Assembly: GCF_001542775.1 (NCBI RefSeq)
Contig: NZ_CP014145.1
Location: 682,001 to 746,000 of the forward strand
Source of the DNA: Microterricola viridarii
GTDB taxonomy: Bacteria > Actinomycetota > Actinomycetes > Actinomycetales > Microbacteriaceae
Direction: 5' to 3'
Length of the DNA stretch: 64,000 nt
Shown here in pieces: positions 53,275 to 63,338 of the stretch. A program made the translations under genes and the position numbers. The notes beneath the pieces were generated by a model. That model ran no database searches. It was not told where the DNA came from and saw nothing but the letters and a program-made list of their open reading frames with translations. The number at the start of each line of letters is the position of its first letter. Position 1 is the first letter of the stretch.

Positions 53275-54209
53275 GCGCCCTCTCCGGCTGGGCGCTCGCG
53301 CTGGGTAGCACGCTGGGCCTCGGCCTCTGGTCGCTCGTCGCGCTCACCCCGCGGCTGCGCCGGGCCCGGCTGATCGACCGGATCGCGCCGTACCTCGGAG
53401 ACATCTCGGAGGCCGCGAGGGAGCGTGCCGAGCGGCACACCGTCGACCCGCTGCCGGTGCTCGGCACCCTGTTCGGCCCCGCCGTGGCTCGCGCGGCTGC
53501 CGGGCTGGGCGATGTGCTCGGCGGCTCCGAGCTGCTGGCCCGGCGCCTCCGCCAGTCCGGATCCACCCGCAGCGTCGTGCAGTTCCGCACCGAACAACTG
53601 CTCGCCGCGGTGCTCGGGCTCGCCCTCGGCCTGGCGGTCGCCGTCACCGGCTCCAGCCTCAGCACGCTGCCGCCGCTCGCCCAGATCGCGCTGCCCCCGA
53701 CCGCCTTCCTGGTGGGCGGCGCCGTGCCGGAGCTGCTGTTGCGCCGGCGCGCGCGAGCCAGGCTGCGGCGAATCGAGGGCGAGTTACCGCTGGTCCTCGA
53801 GTTCCTGACGTTGAGCCTCTCGGCGGGGGAAGGGCTGCAGGACGCCCTGGCCCGGGTCGCCCGGGCCAGCTCCGGCGAGCTGGCGGCCGAATTCGGTGCC
53901 GTCGTCGGCCGGGTGCATGCCGGCATCCCGCTCGCCGTGGCCCTGCACGAGCTGGCCACCGAACTCCGCATCCCAGCGCTCGCCCGCTGCATCGACCAGA
54001 TGGTCGCGGTGCTGGAGCGCGGCACGCCGCTGGCCGAGGTGCTGCGGGCGCAGGCGAGCGACGCGCGCGGCGTCGCGAAGCGGGAGTTGATGGAGAGCGG
54101 CGGCAAGAAGGAAGTGCTCATGTTGGTGCCACTGATCTTCCTGATCCTGCCGCTCACCGTCATCTTTGCGATCTTCCCTGGGGTGTTCGTGCTCCAGGCC
54201 GGGTTTTGA
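53271..54209 (+). CDS. tadC: TadC-like type II secretion F-domain protein
   Basis: 312 residues from GTG 53271 (overlap GTGA with tadB). Hydrophobic N-terminus, two central helices, and an F-domain with ELPLVLEFLTLSLSAGEGLQ and LARCIDQMVAVLERGTPLAE. The C-terminal helix is VLMLVPLIFLILPLTVIFAI. It pairs with TadB to form the pilus assembly platform. Confidence 0.92.
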   Translation: MSALSGWALALGSTLGLGLWSLVALTPRLRRARLIDRIAPYLGDISEAARERAERHTVDPLPVLGTLFGPAVARAAAGLGDVLGGSELLARRLRQSGSTRSVVQFRTEQLLAAVLGLALGLAVAVTGSSLSTLPPLAQIALPPTAFLVGGAVPELLLRRRARARLRRIEGELPLVLEFLTLSLSAGEGLQDALARVARASSGELAAEFGAVVGRVHAGIPLAVALHELATELRIPALARCIDQMVAVLERGTPLAEVLRAQASDARGVAKRELMESGGKKEVLMLVPLIFLILPLTVIFAIFPGVFVLQAGF

Positions 54210-54227
54210 ACAGGAAGGAAGGGAACC

Positions 54228-54401
54228 ATGTCCCGATTCACTGGAATGACACGACTGAGCTCAGAGGAGCGCGGCGACGTGCCCGGCTGGGTGCTCATCT
54301 CGCTCATGACGGCGGGCCTCGTGGTGTTGATCTGGGGGCTGGCCGGCACGGCGCTCGCGCAGGTGTTCGATCAGGCGATCCAGCGCGTCCTCACGTTCTG
54401 A
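54228..54401 (+). CDS. Small Tad-locus membrane peptide (pilin-like)
   Basis: 57 residues from ATG 54228, with AGGAAGG 10 or so bases upstream. Charged start with SSEERGDVPGWV, one hydrophobic helix (VLISLMTAGLVVLIWGLAGT) and a short amphipathic end (VFDQAIQRVLTF). Size, position between tadC and the TadE-like genes, and an E-R-G-x-V-P-x-W lead fit the short Flp-like peptides of actinobacterial Tad loci. It may be the major pilin or a pseudopilin. There is no adjacent TadV prepilin peptidase in the window. Confidence 0.75.
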   Translation: MSRFTGMTRLSSEERGDVPGWVLISLMTAGLVVLIWGLAGTALAQVFDQAIQRVLTF

Positions 54402-54408
54402 GCCGGAG

Positions 54409-54801
54409 ATGGCCGGCGGCTTGAGGCACGACGAACGCGGCAGTGCGCTGGCCGAGTTCACGATGGTTGCTGCGCTGCTCACCCTTCTCTGCCTAGCCGT
54501 CATCCAGCTGGCTCTGGCCCTGCACATCCGCAACACGGTGCAGGATGCCGCGGCAGAGGGAGCACGGCTGGCAGCACTTGCCGGGGCGACGCTGGACGAC
54601 GGTGCCCAGCGCACCCGCGAGCTGATCAGCATCGGCATCGGGCCGGCGTACGCCACCCACGTGACGGCCGGCTACACCGAGGTGGCCGATCTGCGCAGCA
54701 CGGAGGTGCGCGTCGTCACGCCGCTGCCCGTGATCGGGCTGTTCGGAATCGAGTCGGCTCTGGAGGTGACCGGGCATGCGGCGCTGGAGCTTCCGGACTG
54801 A
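54409..54801 (+). CDS. TadE-like pseudopilin 1
   Basis: 130 residues from ATG 54409. N-terminal DERGSALAEFTMVAALLTLL is the TadE signature: G-S/A followed by Glu (E at +5 of the helix) and a hydrophobic helix. A soluble C-terminal part follows with VQDAAAEGARLAALAG. Probably processed and exported as a minor pilin. It overlaps the next gene. Confidence 0.88.
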   Translation: MAGGLRHDERGSALAEFTMVAALLTLLCLAVIQLALALHIRNTVQDAAAEGARLAALAGATLDDGAQRTRELISIGIGPAYATHVTAGYTEVADLRSTEVRVVTPLPVIGLFGIESALEVTGHAALELPD

Positions 54802-55228
54802 GCGGGGCTCCGCCTCGCTCGAGTTCCTCACCGTGGGCCTGATCTTGATGGTGCCGCTGGTTTACCTCGTGCTCGCCGTCTCTGCGCTGCAGGCGGGCGC
54901 GCTCGCCGCGGAGGGCGCGGCGCGGCAAGCCGCCAGGGCCTTCGTGCTCGCCGATGACGAGGAGGCCGGGCAGGCCGCCGCGGCGCGAGCGCTCGCCGTG
55001 ACGCTCGCGGACTACGGGTTGGGCGCCGAGGCCGGAGCGCTCGCATTCGACTGCACGAATGGGCAACCCGGCTGCCTGGTGCGCGGGGAGACCGTCACGG
55101 TCAGCGTGCGCCTCACGGTGGCGCTGCCGTTCGTGCCGGAGGTGCTCGGCCTGCGGCAGAGTACGAGCGTGCCGCTGGCGGCATCCGCTACCCAACGCGT
55201 CTCGAAGTTCTGGGGAGCGCAACCGTGA
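54776..55228 (+). CDS. TadE-like pseudopilin 2
   Basis: 150 residues from ATG 54776. TERGSASLEFLTVGLILMVP gives the TadE-type helix with conserved Glu. An exported domain follows, with two cysteines (FDCTNGQPGCL) that may form a disulfide. It ends near VSKFWGAQP and overlaps the next start by 4 bases. Confidence 0.87.
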   Translation: MRRWSFRTERGSASLEFLTVGLILMVPLVYLVLAVSALQAGALAAEGAARQAARAFVLADDEEAGQAAAARALAVTLADYGLGAEAGALAFDCTNGQPGCLVRGETVTVSVRLTVALPFVPEVLGLRQSTSVPLAASATQRVSKFWGAQP

Positions 55229-55662
55229 CCGGGCGGCTGCGCGGGGAGGACGGCTCGAGCCTGATCCTGACCATCTTCTACGGCGCCTTCGCCCTGGTTC
55301 TGATCCTGCTCGTCGTCGCCGCCACTTCGCTGTCATTGGAGCGCAAACGATTGCTCAGTGTCGCGGACGGTGCAGCGCTCGCCGGCGCGGAGGCGTTCGA
55401 GCTCAGTGCGGTGCACCTGACGCCTGGCGGCCTCACCGTCGCGGTCAGCGACGTCGATGTGCGCGCCGCGGCGCTCGAACACCTAGCTGCCGTGCCGCAC
55501 GGATCCTTGGAGGATCTGCGGGTCGAGCACGCGGGCAGCCCGGACGGTGCCTCGGCGCTGGTGACACTGAGCGCCTGGTGGCGACCGCCCGTGCTCACCG
55601 TGTTCGTACCGGAGGGCATCCGCCTCGAGGTCAGCTCGACGGCCCGCTCAATGTTCCGGTAG
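55225..55662 (+). CDS. TadG/Rv3655-like pilus locus protein
   Basis: 145 residues from GTG 55225. EDGSSLILTIFYGAFALVLI begins the helix, without the usual Glu. KRLLSVADGAALAGAEAFEL is the TadG-type block found downstream of many type-IV-pilin-like helices. Last gene of the tad operon. Confidence 0.85.
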   Translation: MTGRLRGEDGSSLILTIFYGAFALVLILLVVAATSLSLERKRLLSVADGAALAGAEAFELSAVHLTPGGLTVAVSDVDVRAAALEHLAAVPHGSLEDLRVEHAGSPDGASALVTLSAWWRPPVLTVFVPEGIRLEVSSTARSMFR

Positions 55663-55678
55663 TGGGCCCGCGCCGAGA

Positions 55679-55725
55679 TGACAGTCAAGCGTGTTCCCGG
55701 GGCTCGGGAACACGCTCAACTGTCA
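55679..55725 (+). terminator. Terminator between tad operon and MFS gene
   Basis: A 12-bp stem AGCGTGTTCCCG with its complement and a 5-base loop, extended by outer pairing TGACAGT/ACTGTCA. The outer arm includes the stop codon of the convergent MFS gene. Serves both strands. Confidence 0.85.
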
Positions 55726-56958
55726 TTTCGATGCAGGGTGAGTGGCTGCGCGCGGCAGGTAGCGGGGGATGTAGCGCAGCAGCATGCCGGCGCCGAGGAG
55801 TCCGGCCACACCGGCGACACCGCTGGCCAGGGCGAGCGACGCGATGGCGGTGATGCCGGCGACGGCGAGCGGCGCCGCGGCGGAGCCGAAGTCGCCGGCG
55901 AAGCGCCACGCGCCGAGGAACGGCGCGGGATTCCCGCGCGGGGCGAGATCGGCGCCCAAAGTCATCATGATGCCGCTGCCGATGCCATTCGCGACGGAGA
56001 GGAACATCGCCACCACGATGAACCACTGCACGGCGGCGGGGAGGTCGTGGGTGAAAGCGAGCACGAGGAAGCCGGAGCCGAGCCCGAGCATCGAGGGGAG
56101 CGCGCTCCAGAGCCGCCCGTAGCGGTCCATGATGTGGCCACTGACGTAGAACAGGGCGAAATCAACGGCGCCGGCGATGCCGATGATGAGCGCCGTGTCG
56201 GTCTGCCCGATGCCGATGCTGACGGCCCAGAGGGGCAGGATCACGAGGCGGGTGGCGCGCATGGCGCCGATCAGTCCGACCGCGGTGCCGAGCCGCAGCA
56301 GCACGGCGCGGTTCTGCCAGATTGTGCGAAACAGGCCGTCGCCTGCCGGCCCATCCGCGCGGCGTTGCGCGGGCCCGAATGTGCTGGCCGGGTCGGGGAG
56401 CAGGATCAGCACGGCGGTGGCCGCGAGGCAGCAGACGATGAACACCCAGAACACGGCCTGCGTGCCGCCGCTGAAGTGGATCACGGCGGCGGAGAGGAAC
56501 GGTCCGACGAAGTAGCCGGCGCGGAACACGCCGCCGAGAGTGGAGAGCGCCCTGGCCCGGTATTGAAGGGGCACGTAGGTGGTCAGGAAGGCATGGCGGG
56601 CCAGGCCGAACACGGCGGTTGCAAGCCCGACGATGAACACACCGATGCCGAGCACGAGCACGTTGGGTGCCGCGAGGCAGATCAGCACGGCGATGACGGC
56701 CAACAGCGCCGCCCAGATCATGGCGGTGCGCTCGCCGATGTGGCTGACGATCACGCCGCTCGGGATGTCGCCGACGACCGTGCCGACCATGACGAGCCCG
56801 CCAAGCAGCCCGGCGACGGCGAGTGATGCGCCGAGGTCGTGCGCGACCAAGGGGATGAGCGGGATGATCGCGCCCTCGCCGATCGAGAACAGCAGCGTCG
56901 GCAGGAAGGCGGCGAGTGCGACCGAGCGCATGGAGAAGGGGCGCGCGGGTGCAGACAT
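55723..56958 (-). CDS. Major facilitator superfamily transporter
   Basis: 411 residues from ATG 56958, with GGAGG upstream. Twelve hydrophobic segments. MFS loop motifs are GDIPSGVIVSHIGERTAMIW (loop 2-3 motif G-x-x-x-D-x-x-G-R-R-like) and its repeat VSGHIMDRYGRLWSALPSML between helices 8 and 9. RARALSTLGGVFRAGYFVGP matches drug-efflux-type carriers. The substrate is unknown. Confidence 0.9.
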   Translation of the reverse strand: MSAPARPFSMRSVALAAFLPTLLFSIGEGAIIPLIPLVAHDLGASLAVAGLLGGLVMVGTVVGDIPSGVIVSHIGERTAMIWAALLAVIAVLICLAAPNVLVLGIGVFIVGLATAVFGLARHAFLTTYVPLQYRARALSTLGGVFRAGYFVGPFLSAAVIHFSGGTQAVFWVFIVCCLAATAVLILLPDPASTFGPAQRRADGPAGDGLFRTIWQNRAVLLRLGTAVGLIGAMRATRLVILPLWAVSIGIGQTDTALIIGIAGAVDFALFYVSGHIMDRYGRLWSALPSMLGLGSGFLVLAFTHDLPAAVQWFIVVAMFLSVANGIGSGIMMTLGADLAPRGNPAPFLGAWRFAGDFGSAAAPLAVAGITAIASLALASGVAGVAGLLGAGMLLRYIPRYLPRAATHPASK

Positions 56959-57128
56959 GGTCCTCCGATGCTATGCCCAGCCACGGCGTCGCGGATGACG
57001 CGGGCTGCGGAATGCGGGGGAGCGAGGAGCGGCTTGCTTTCCTGTCGGTCACTGATTTGGAGGTTTCCTTGGAAATGGGCTGCCGCCTTTCGCGACGCCG
57101 CGCGTCGCGCCGGTAGGCTGGTGCCGAC

Positions 57129-58232
57129 ATGATTGAGCTCGATATTTCGGAACAGATTGCCGCCCTGCGGTCCACCTTCGGCGACATTCGCGCCGTACTC
57201 GACGTGGATTCCATCGCCGCCGACATCGCCCGCCTGAGCGAGGCCGCCGGTGCCCCCGACCTGTGGGATGACACCGACAACGCCCAGAAGGTGACCAGCG
57301 CGCTGAGCCACCGCCAGGCGGAGCTTGCCAAGATCACCAGCATCGGCAGTCGGCTGGACGACCTCGAGGTGCTCGTCGAGCTGGCCAATGAGGCCGGCGA
57401 TGAGGACAGCGCCCAGGAGGCACGCTCCGAGCTGGCCAGCCTGCAGAAGCTCATGGGCGAGCTCGAGGTGCAGACGCTGCTCGACGGCGAGTTCGACCCG
57501 AGCCCGGCCGTCGTCACGATCCGCGCAGGCGCGGGTGGCGTCGACGCAGCCGACTTCGCCGAGATGCTGATGCGCATGTACCTGCGCTGGGCCGAGAAGC
57601 ACAAGTACCCGGTGCGCGTGCTCGACACCAGCTACGCCGAGGAGGCGGGCATCAAGTCGACCACCTTCGAGGTCGACGCCCCCTACGCCTTCGGAACCCT
57701 GAGTGTCGAGGCCGGCACCCACCGCCTGGTGCGGATGTCGCCGTTCGGCGCGGCGGGCAAGCGCCAGACCAGCTTCGCCGCAGTCGAGGTCGTGCCCCTG
57801 ATCGAGCAGGCCCAGTCGGTCGACGTGCCTGAGGCCGACATTCGCATCGACGTGTTCCGCTCCAGCGGCCCCGGCGGCCAGTCGGTGAACACGACGGACT
57901 CCGCCGTGCGCATCACCCACCTGCCGACCGGAATCGTCGTCAGCTGCCAGAACGAGAAGAGCCAGATCCAGAACCGCGCCGCCGCGCTGCGCGTTCTGCA
58001 GTCCCGCCTGCTGCTGCTGCAGCGCGAGCAGGAGGCCGCCACGAAGAAGGAATTCGCGGGCAACATCACGGCCAGTTGGGGCGACCAGATGCGCAGCTAC
58101 GTGCTCGCGCCGTACCAAATGGTCAAGGACCTGCGCACCGATTTCGAGGTCAACAACCCGAGCAATGTGTTCGACGGCGACCTCGACGGCTTCATCTCTG
58201 CCGGCATCCGCTGGCGCAAGGGCGCCCACTAA
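57129..58232 (+). CDS. prfB: Peptide chain release factor 2
   Basis: 367 residues from ATG 57129. It recognises UGA and UAA. The stop-codon motif SPF is in [18 protein letters not shown] and the catalytic GGQ in [38 protein letters not shown] lies before them. The frame is continuous from the start, so the autoregulatory +1 frameshift found in many bacteria (TGA near codon 26) is absent. It is followed by ftsE, the usual actinobacterial order. Confidence 0.97.
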   Translation: MIELDISEQIAALRSTFGDIRAVLDVDSIAADIARLSEAAGAPDLWDDTDNAQKVTSALSHRQAELAKITSIGSRLDDLEVLVELANEAGDEDSAQEARSELASLQKLMGELEVQTLLDGEFDPSPAVVTIRAGAGGVDAADFAEMLMRMYLRWAEKHKYPVRVLDTSYAEEAGIKSTTFEVDAPYAFGTLSVEAGTHRLVRMSPFGAAGKRQTSFAAVEVVPLIEQAQSVDVPEADIRIDVFRSSGPGGQSVNTTDSAVRITHLPTGIVVSCQNEKSQIQNRAAALRVLQSRLLLLQREQEAATKKEFAGNITASWGDQMRSYVLAPYQMVKDLRTDFEVNNPSNVFDGDLDGFISAGIRWRKGAH

Positions 58233-58304
58233 GCTCACCGCCACGCTGAGACGTGGCGCGTCGCTGCGCCGTTTCTTCGCACCCCTGCCTAAGCTCGGAG
58301 TGTC

Positions 58305-59399
58305 ATGATTCGCTTTGACCACGTCACCAAGAAATACCCGGGAACCACACGGCCGGCGCTGAACGCGATCGACCTTGAAATTCTCCGGGGAGAATTCGTC
58401 TTCCTCGTAGGCGCCTCAGGCTCGGGCAAATCGAGCTGCCTGCGACTCGTGCTGAAAGAGGAGAAACCGAGCAGCGGCAGCATTCACGTGCTCGGCCAGG
58501 ACCTCGGCAGCATCTCGAACCGCAAGATCCCGTACTTCCGGCGCAATCTTGGCGTCGTCTTCCAGGACTTCCGCCTGCTGCCGAACAAGACCGTCTACGA
58601 CAACGTCGCCTTCACCCTGCAGGTGATCGGCAAGTCGCGCGGCTACATCCAGGAAGCCGTTCCGGACACGCTCAAGATGGTCGGCCTCGACGGCAAGGCC
58701 CAGCGCTACCCGCACGAACTCTCCGGCGGTGAGCAGCAGCGTGTGGCGATCGCCCGCGCCATCGTGAACAAGCCGCAGGTGCTGTTGGCCGATGAGCCGA
58801 CCGGAAACCTCGACCCGACCACGAGCGCTGGCATCATGACCCTGCTCGAACGCATCAACGCCGGCGGCACGACCGTCATGATGGCCACCCACGAGGCCGC
58901 CATCGTCGACCAGATGCAGCGCCGCGTGCTCGAGCTGAGCGCCGGAACCATCGTGCGTGATGAGCGCCACGGCGGATACGCCACGAGCGCCGTGCCGATC
59001 CTGGCCGTTGCATCCGACACGTCATCAACGCCGCAGGCCGCACCGACGACCGGCGCCGTGCACACCGGCGCCGTGCACACCGACGCTGTTCGCACCAGTG
59101 CGGTGCCCACCAACGCTGTGCCCACCAGCACCATGTCGCAGCCCCTCTACGTCGAGCCCGAGTTCAGCGATGAGGTGACGGATGCCGCGGCCGCCGTCAC
59201 GGCAGCGGCCCTGGCCACCCCGCCGGCGCCCCCTGCGCCGCCGCCCGCCCCGGTGACGGGCAGCATGATCCGCCCGCTGCTGCCGGTTTCCCGGCACGAG
59301 GCCCCCGAGCAGCTGGGGCTGGCCGAGCGGCTCGGCCTCCGCGCCCCTGGCGAGAAAACCGATCCGAGCAGTGCACAAGAAGTGGGACCGACGAAATGA
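58305..59399 (+). CDS. ftsE: Cell division ATP-binding protein FtsE with long C-terminal tail
   Basis: 364 residues; usual FtsE is about 225. ATPase part: [20 protein letters not shown], Walker [29 protein letters not shown], signature [15 protein letters not shown], Walker [12 protein letters not shown] and H-loop MATHEA. The extra ~135 residues are disordered, with a pentapeptide-like repeat ([19 protein letters not shown]) and Pro/Ala runs, ending in [11 protein letters not shown]. It acts with FtsX to control septal peptidoglycan hydrolases. Overlaps ftsX by 4 bases. Confidence 0.95.
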   Translation: MIRFDHVTKKYPGTTRPALNAIDLEILRGEFVFLVGASGSGKSSCLRLVLKEEKPSSGSIHVLGQDLGSISNRKIPYFRRNLGVVFQDFRLLPNKTVYDNVAFTLQVIGKSRGYIQEAVPDTLKMVGLDGKAQRYPHELSGGEQQRVAIARAIVNKPQVLLADEPTGNLDPTTSAGIMTLLERINAGGTTVMMATHEAAIVDQMQRRVLELSAGTIVRDERHGGYATSAVPILAVASDTSSTPQAAPTTGAVHTGAVHTDAVRTSAVPTNAVPTSTMSQPLYVEPEFSDEVTDAAAAVTAAALATPPAPPAPPPAPVTGSMIRPLLPVSRHEAPEQLGLAERLGLRAPGEKTDPSSAQEVGPTK

Positions 59400-60310
59400 G
59401 AATCGGTCTAGTCCTCGGTGAGGCTGCGAACGGCCTGCGCCGCAACGCGTCGATGGTGGTATCCGTCGTGCTCGTCACCTTCATCTCGCTGACCTTCGTG
59501 GGCGTGGCTGTGCTCATGCAGATGCAGATCTCGCAGATGAAGAACGTCTGGTACGACAAGGCGCAGGTCGCCGTTTACCTCTGCACCGACATCTCGCCGG
59601 GGGAGTCCTGCGCCGGCGGTGAGGCGACCGACGACCAGATCGCGGCCGTGAAGGCTCAGCTCGAGTCCCCGGTGCTGGCGCCCTTCATCGACAAGTTCTA
59701 CTTCGAGAGCCACGACGAGGCCTACGCGAACTTCCAGAAGCAGTTCGAGGGCAACCCGGTCACCGAGTATGTGACGGCCGACCAGCTCAACCAGACGTTC
59801 TGGGTGAACTTGATCGATCCGTCCAACGCCGCCGTGCTCTCCGAGAGCCTCGGCACCATGCCGGGCGTCGAGACGGTCACCGACCAACGGCGCTATCTCG
59901 ACCAGATCTTCTCGGTGCTGAACGCCGCCAGTTACACGGCTATCGGCATTGCCGCGCTCATGCTGATCGCCGCCGTGCTGCTGATCGCGACCACCATCCG
60001 GCTGTCGGCGTTCTCGCGCCGCAGGGAGATCGGCATCATGCGCCTGGTGGGCGCGTCCAACCGGTTCATCCAGACGCCGTTCGTCTTGGAGGGTGTCTTC
60101 GCCGCGTTGCTCGGCTCACTCCTGGCCGGAGGCGCGGTCGTGGGTATCGTGCACTTCTTCGTGCAGGGCTATCTGGGCGGCGCCATGCAGTTCACCAGCT
60201 TCGTCGACGTGAAAGACGCCCTCATCGTCGTGCCGATCCTGCTCGTGGTCGGCGCCGTGCTCGCCGCGTTCTCGGCGAACTTCGCCATATCCAGGTATCT
60301 GAAGGTCTAG
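59396..60310 (+). CDS. ftsX: Cell division membrane protein FtsX
   Basis: 304 residues. N-terminal [20 protein letters not shown], first helix, an extracytoplasmic domain of about 130 residues with two cysteines ([14 protein letters not shown]), then three helices and the FtsX block [20 protein letters not shown]. It connects cytoplasmic FtsE to cell-wall hydrolases outside. It ends in TAG, overlapping the next GTG start by 1 base. Confidence 0.95.
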   Translation: MRIGLVLGEAANGLRRNASMVVSVVLVTFISLTFVGVAVLMQMQISQMKNVWYDKAQVAVYLCTDISPGESCAGGEATDDQIAAVKAQLESPVLAPFIDKFYFESHDEAYANFQKQFEGNPVTEYVTADQLNQTFWVNLIDPSNAAVLSESLGTMPGVETVTDQRRYLDQIFSVLNAASYTAIGIAALMLIAAVLLIATTIRLSAFSRRREIGIMRLVGASNRFIQTPFVLEGVFAALLGSLLAGGAVVGIVHFFVQGYLGGAMQFTSFVDVKDALIVVPILLVVGAVLAAFSANFAISRYLKV

Positions 60311-63300
60311 TGCCCGGCCCGGTCCGACGGTTCATGCGCGCGCCGCTGCGCGCCGTGACCGTCGGGCTCGTGGCCGTGTTGCTGTTGGGTTCAGCGCTGC
60401 TGCAGAATGCGGCATCAGCTGCTCTCGGCGCCAGCGTCGACCCCGCCTCACGCGGGATCTACGACATTCTGGTGACGGCGGATGACGGTGGCGAAGCGCC
60501 GACACTGCTGGCGCCGAACTCGCTGTACGCCGGGGAGAAACTGCTCACCCTGGATGACGTGCAGGCGATACGCCAGCTGCCCGGCGTCGACGTGGCCGCG
60601 CCGATCGCGCAGATTGCGCTGCCCGATCGAGGGTATCGGCAGGCCGAGATCCGCATCCCCGTCATGCAGGATCAGCCTGTCTCGGCACCCGAGAGCTTCC
60701 GGGCCACGGTGCGGCTGATCGGTGACGACGGGCTGGGGGAGCGCTTGCTCTCGGAGATGGCCTATGCGCTGACGATCGATCGTGCCAATCTGCCCGCCGT
60801 GGAGGGACCAGCCACTGCCGCCGAGTGCGGCTTCGCCGACGTGATGATCCCGTGCGCGCTCTTTCCCGGGAACACCCCCGGGTGGAGGAGGTCGCGGTGT
60901 GGCTGGAGGCCATTAATGGCAGCTCTTCCTCCTACTCCGGCTGGGGTGATGGCCAGAACATCCAGGTTCCGGTGGGCGGCTCCCTGAGTGTCGACCAGCG
61001 GATGACGCTCGTTGACCCGATCGCCGAGAGGCAACTGCTCGGCGCGGCCGGAGAGTTTCTCGAGCCGCTGATTGCGCTCAGTGGCGAACGCCCGACCGAT
61101 TTCGACACCATCGAGCGGTGGGCAAGCGACCGGGACACGGCTGAGGCGCGGCAGATCACCGCCATGCTGCAGGATCAACGCGATTCAGAGGCGGCGTTCC
61201 GTGCCGGGCCCGCGTACGCGGAATACCTGCGTATTAAGGCGGAGCGCAATGAGGAACCGGACGCCAATCTACTCGGCGGGAGGATCGGCCCCATGGTGCC
61301 CATCCTGCTTTCAGAGGCGGCGGATCTACGGCCCCTGCGTGCCGAGCTCAGCGTGGAGTCCTTCGGCCCGAGCCCGAACTTCCCTCGGCAGGAGCCGGGC
61401 GACACGAGCTACGTCCCGCCGCCGCCCGTGCCCGATGCCATCCGGAACGGTGAGCCGGGCGTCGCGCTCCCTCCTGTTCGTGTGGACGCCTCTGCGCTGC
61501 TGGACTCGCGTTTCAACGGCGCAGTGGCACTTCCGTGGCCCGGCAGCACCGTGGATGCGCCGACCACTCCAAGCTTGTACCCCTACTCACTAGACCTGTC
61601 CAGCTCGGCCAGCGTGCATGACGCGGCGCCCACCGACATCGTTGTCACGGCCGACGGCCGACACCAGGTCCGACTCGACGGGATCGGCTTCGGTCGGCTG
61701 GTCGCGGACGAAACATCGAGTTTCGGGTTCTCCTCGACCCCGGACACAACCGTCCGCCAGGGGGCCACGGATTCCGAGGCCCTCTTCGGAGCCGTTCGGA
61801 AACTGGGACGCGGTAACACCGGGCAGGGAGAGTACGCCGGTGCCATTTCGGTCGGCGGCTTCGGCGTGGCCGACGAGGAGGCGATCACCGAGCTGGCTGC
61901 CGGGACCCCTCTCGGGGCGTACGAACCGAACCAGGCCACATTGCTCGCCGACGGCGACGGCCAGACTGCCGCTCCCGGAACCATGGTTGGCGGCTTCGGC
62001 ACACTCGGGCTCGCCGGCAACCGGACCGGCGCGATCGCCGACATCCGCTCCGCTGCCTTCGCCTGGGAGAACAAGGTCGACGCGGTGCGCGTGCGCGTCG
62101 CCGGGGTCGACAGCTACGATGCAGCGGGCATCACGGCGGTCGTGCGAACCGCCCGCGACATCGAGCGCCTCGGCTACCGGGCAGTCATCGTGGCCGGCAG
62201 CCAGAGCGAGGCCGTCAGCGTCAGCGTGGGCAACTTCGCCTTCGGCACGATGGATGCCGCGGAGCCGCAGCAGGTCGGCGAGCTCGGCGTCATCGAACAA
62301 CGATGGAGCGTCCTCGGGCCAGCAGCCGGGGCGGGGCTGAGCCTCTCTGCGGGCACTCAACTGCTCCTGGGCACCGCGATCGCGGCCGTGCTCGGCGCCT
62401 TCGCCGTCAGCGAGTTGACCGGCGTCGCTGCCCGTCGTCGCGAGGCGGAAGTGCTCAGGAGCCTCGGCTGGCGGCGCGGCCGCATCGTGCGCTGGTTCGC
62501 CGCAGACTACGCGATGGCCCTGCCATTGCTGGCCCTGGCCGGGCTCGCCGCGGTGCTGCTGGCCGCAGAGCAGGCGCTGAGCGCGGCCGTCATCGCCGTC
62601 GCGCTGCTGGTCGTCGCCACTGTCGTGATCTCCTCGCTGTCCCGCTCGACCCGGGCGCCGATCACGCGCACGGCAAGCGAGGCGGAACTTCTCACCGTGC
62701 TCGAGTTCGAGTACCGCCCCGAGGCGCGCGTCCTCGGTGAAGATCCGTCAGCGGGCCCGCTCGATCAGCCGGTGGCGCCCGCGCGACCGAGCAAGCCCCT
62801 GCGGATGCCGCGCTCGGCAGTGCTCTGGGGCGTGCAGCGCGCCTGGCGCACGCCCGCGGAGTCGCTGCCGCGCGCCTGTGCCGTGCTCGCCGTGATGGCC
62901 CCTCTCGCGGCGCTCAGCGCCGCCGCCGCCGAACCCGGCGGGGGAGGGTTGGCGCAACTGATGCTCGCCGCCTGCGGGGTAGGCGCCGGGTTGGTGTTGC
63001 TGGCTTCTGTGCGGCGTGGCTCGCCCGTGGCTGCCCCCGCGAGTGAGACGGTGCTGCTCGCCAGCGGCTGGCCGTCGCGAGACGTGCGACTGGCCGGGAT
63101 GGCGGCAACGCTCGCCGGGCCGCTGGCCGCGGTGTTCCTCGGCAGTTACGCGCTCTGGTTTGTGCTCAGTTCGGTGGGTGTCGACGGCGTGAACACGGCG
63201 GTCAGTGCCGCGCTCGTCGCCGGGCTCGGAGCCACCGCGCTCTTCCTGCTGCCGCGGCGCCCCTCCGCATCCCGGGCGCCCTCTCCTCAACCCATCCCAG

Positions 63301-63338
63301 CCCGAAAGGCGGCCCTGTCCCGTGGCATCGCTTCTTGA
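60310..63338 (+). pseudogene. Large FtsX-like/MacB-type ABC permease, frameshifted in this assembly
   Basis: GTG 60310. Part 1 has an N-terminal helix (AVTVGLVAVLLLGSALLQNA) and an outside domain with LLTLDDVQAIRQLPGVDVAA. One missing C in the run 60875-60879 shifts the frame. Part 2 continues to 63338 and reads VEEVAVWLEAINGSS, AIVAGSQSEAVSVSVG-like text (RAVIVAGSQSEAVSVSVG), then a helix block with RREAEVLRSLGWRRGRIVRW, the FtsX-fold signature. Four C-terminal helices follow. Repaired, about 1009 residues. It pairs with the ATPase gene that overlaps it. Probably a lipoprotein/peptide exporter or a mechanotransmission system; the substrate is unknown. Confidence 0.85.

Noticed and set aside
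55678..58322. Frames of 382 codons (plus, opposite the MFS gene) and 523 codons (minus, opposite prfB)
   Set aside because: Shadows of well-supported genes on the other strand.
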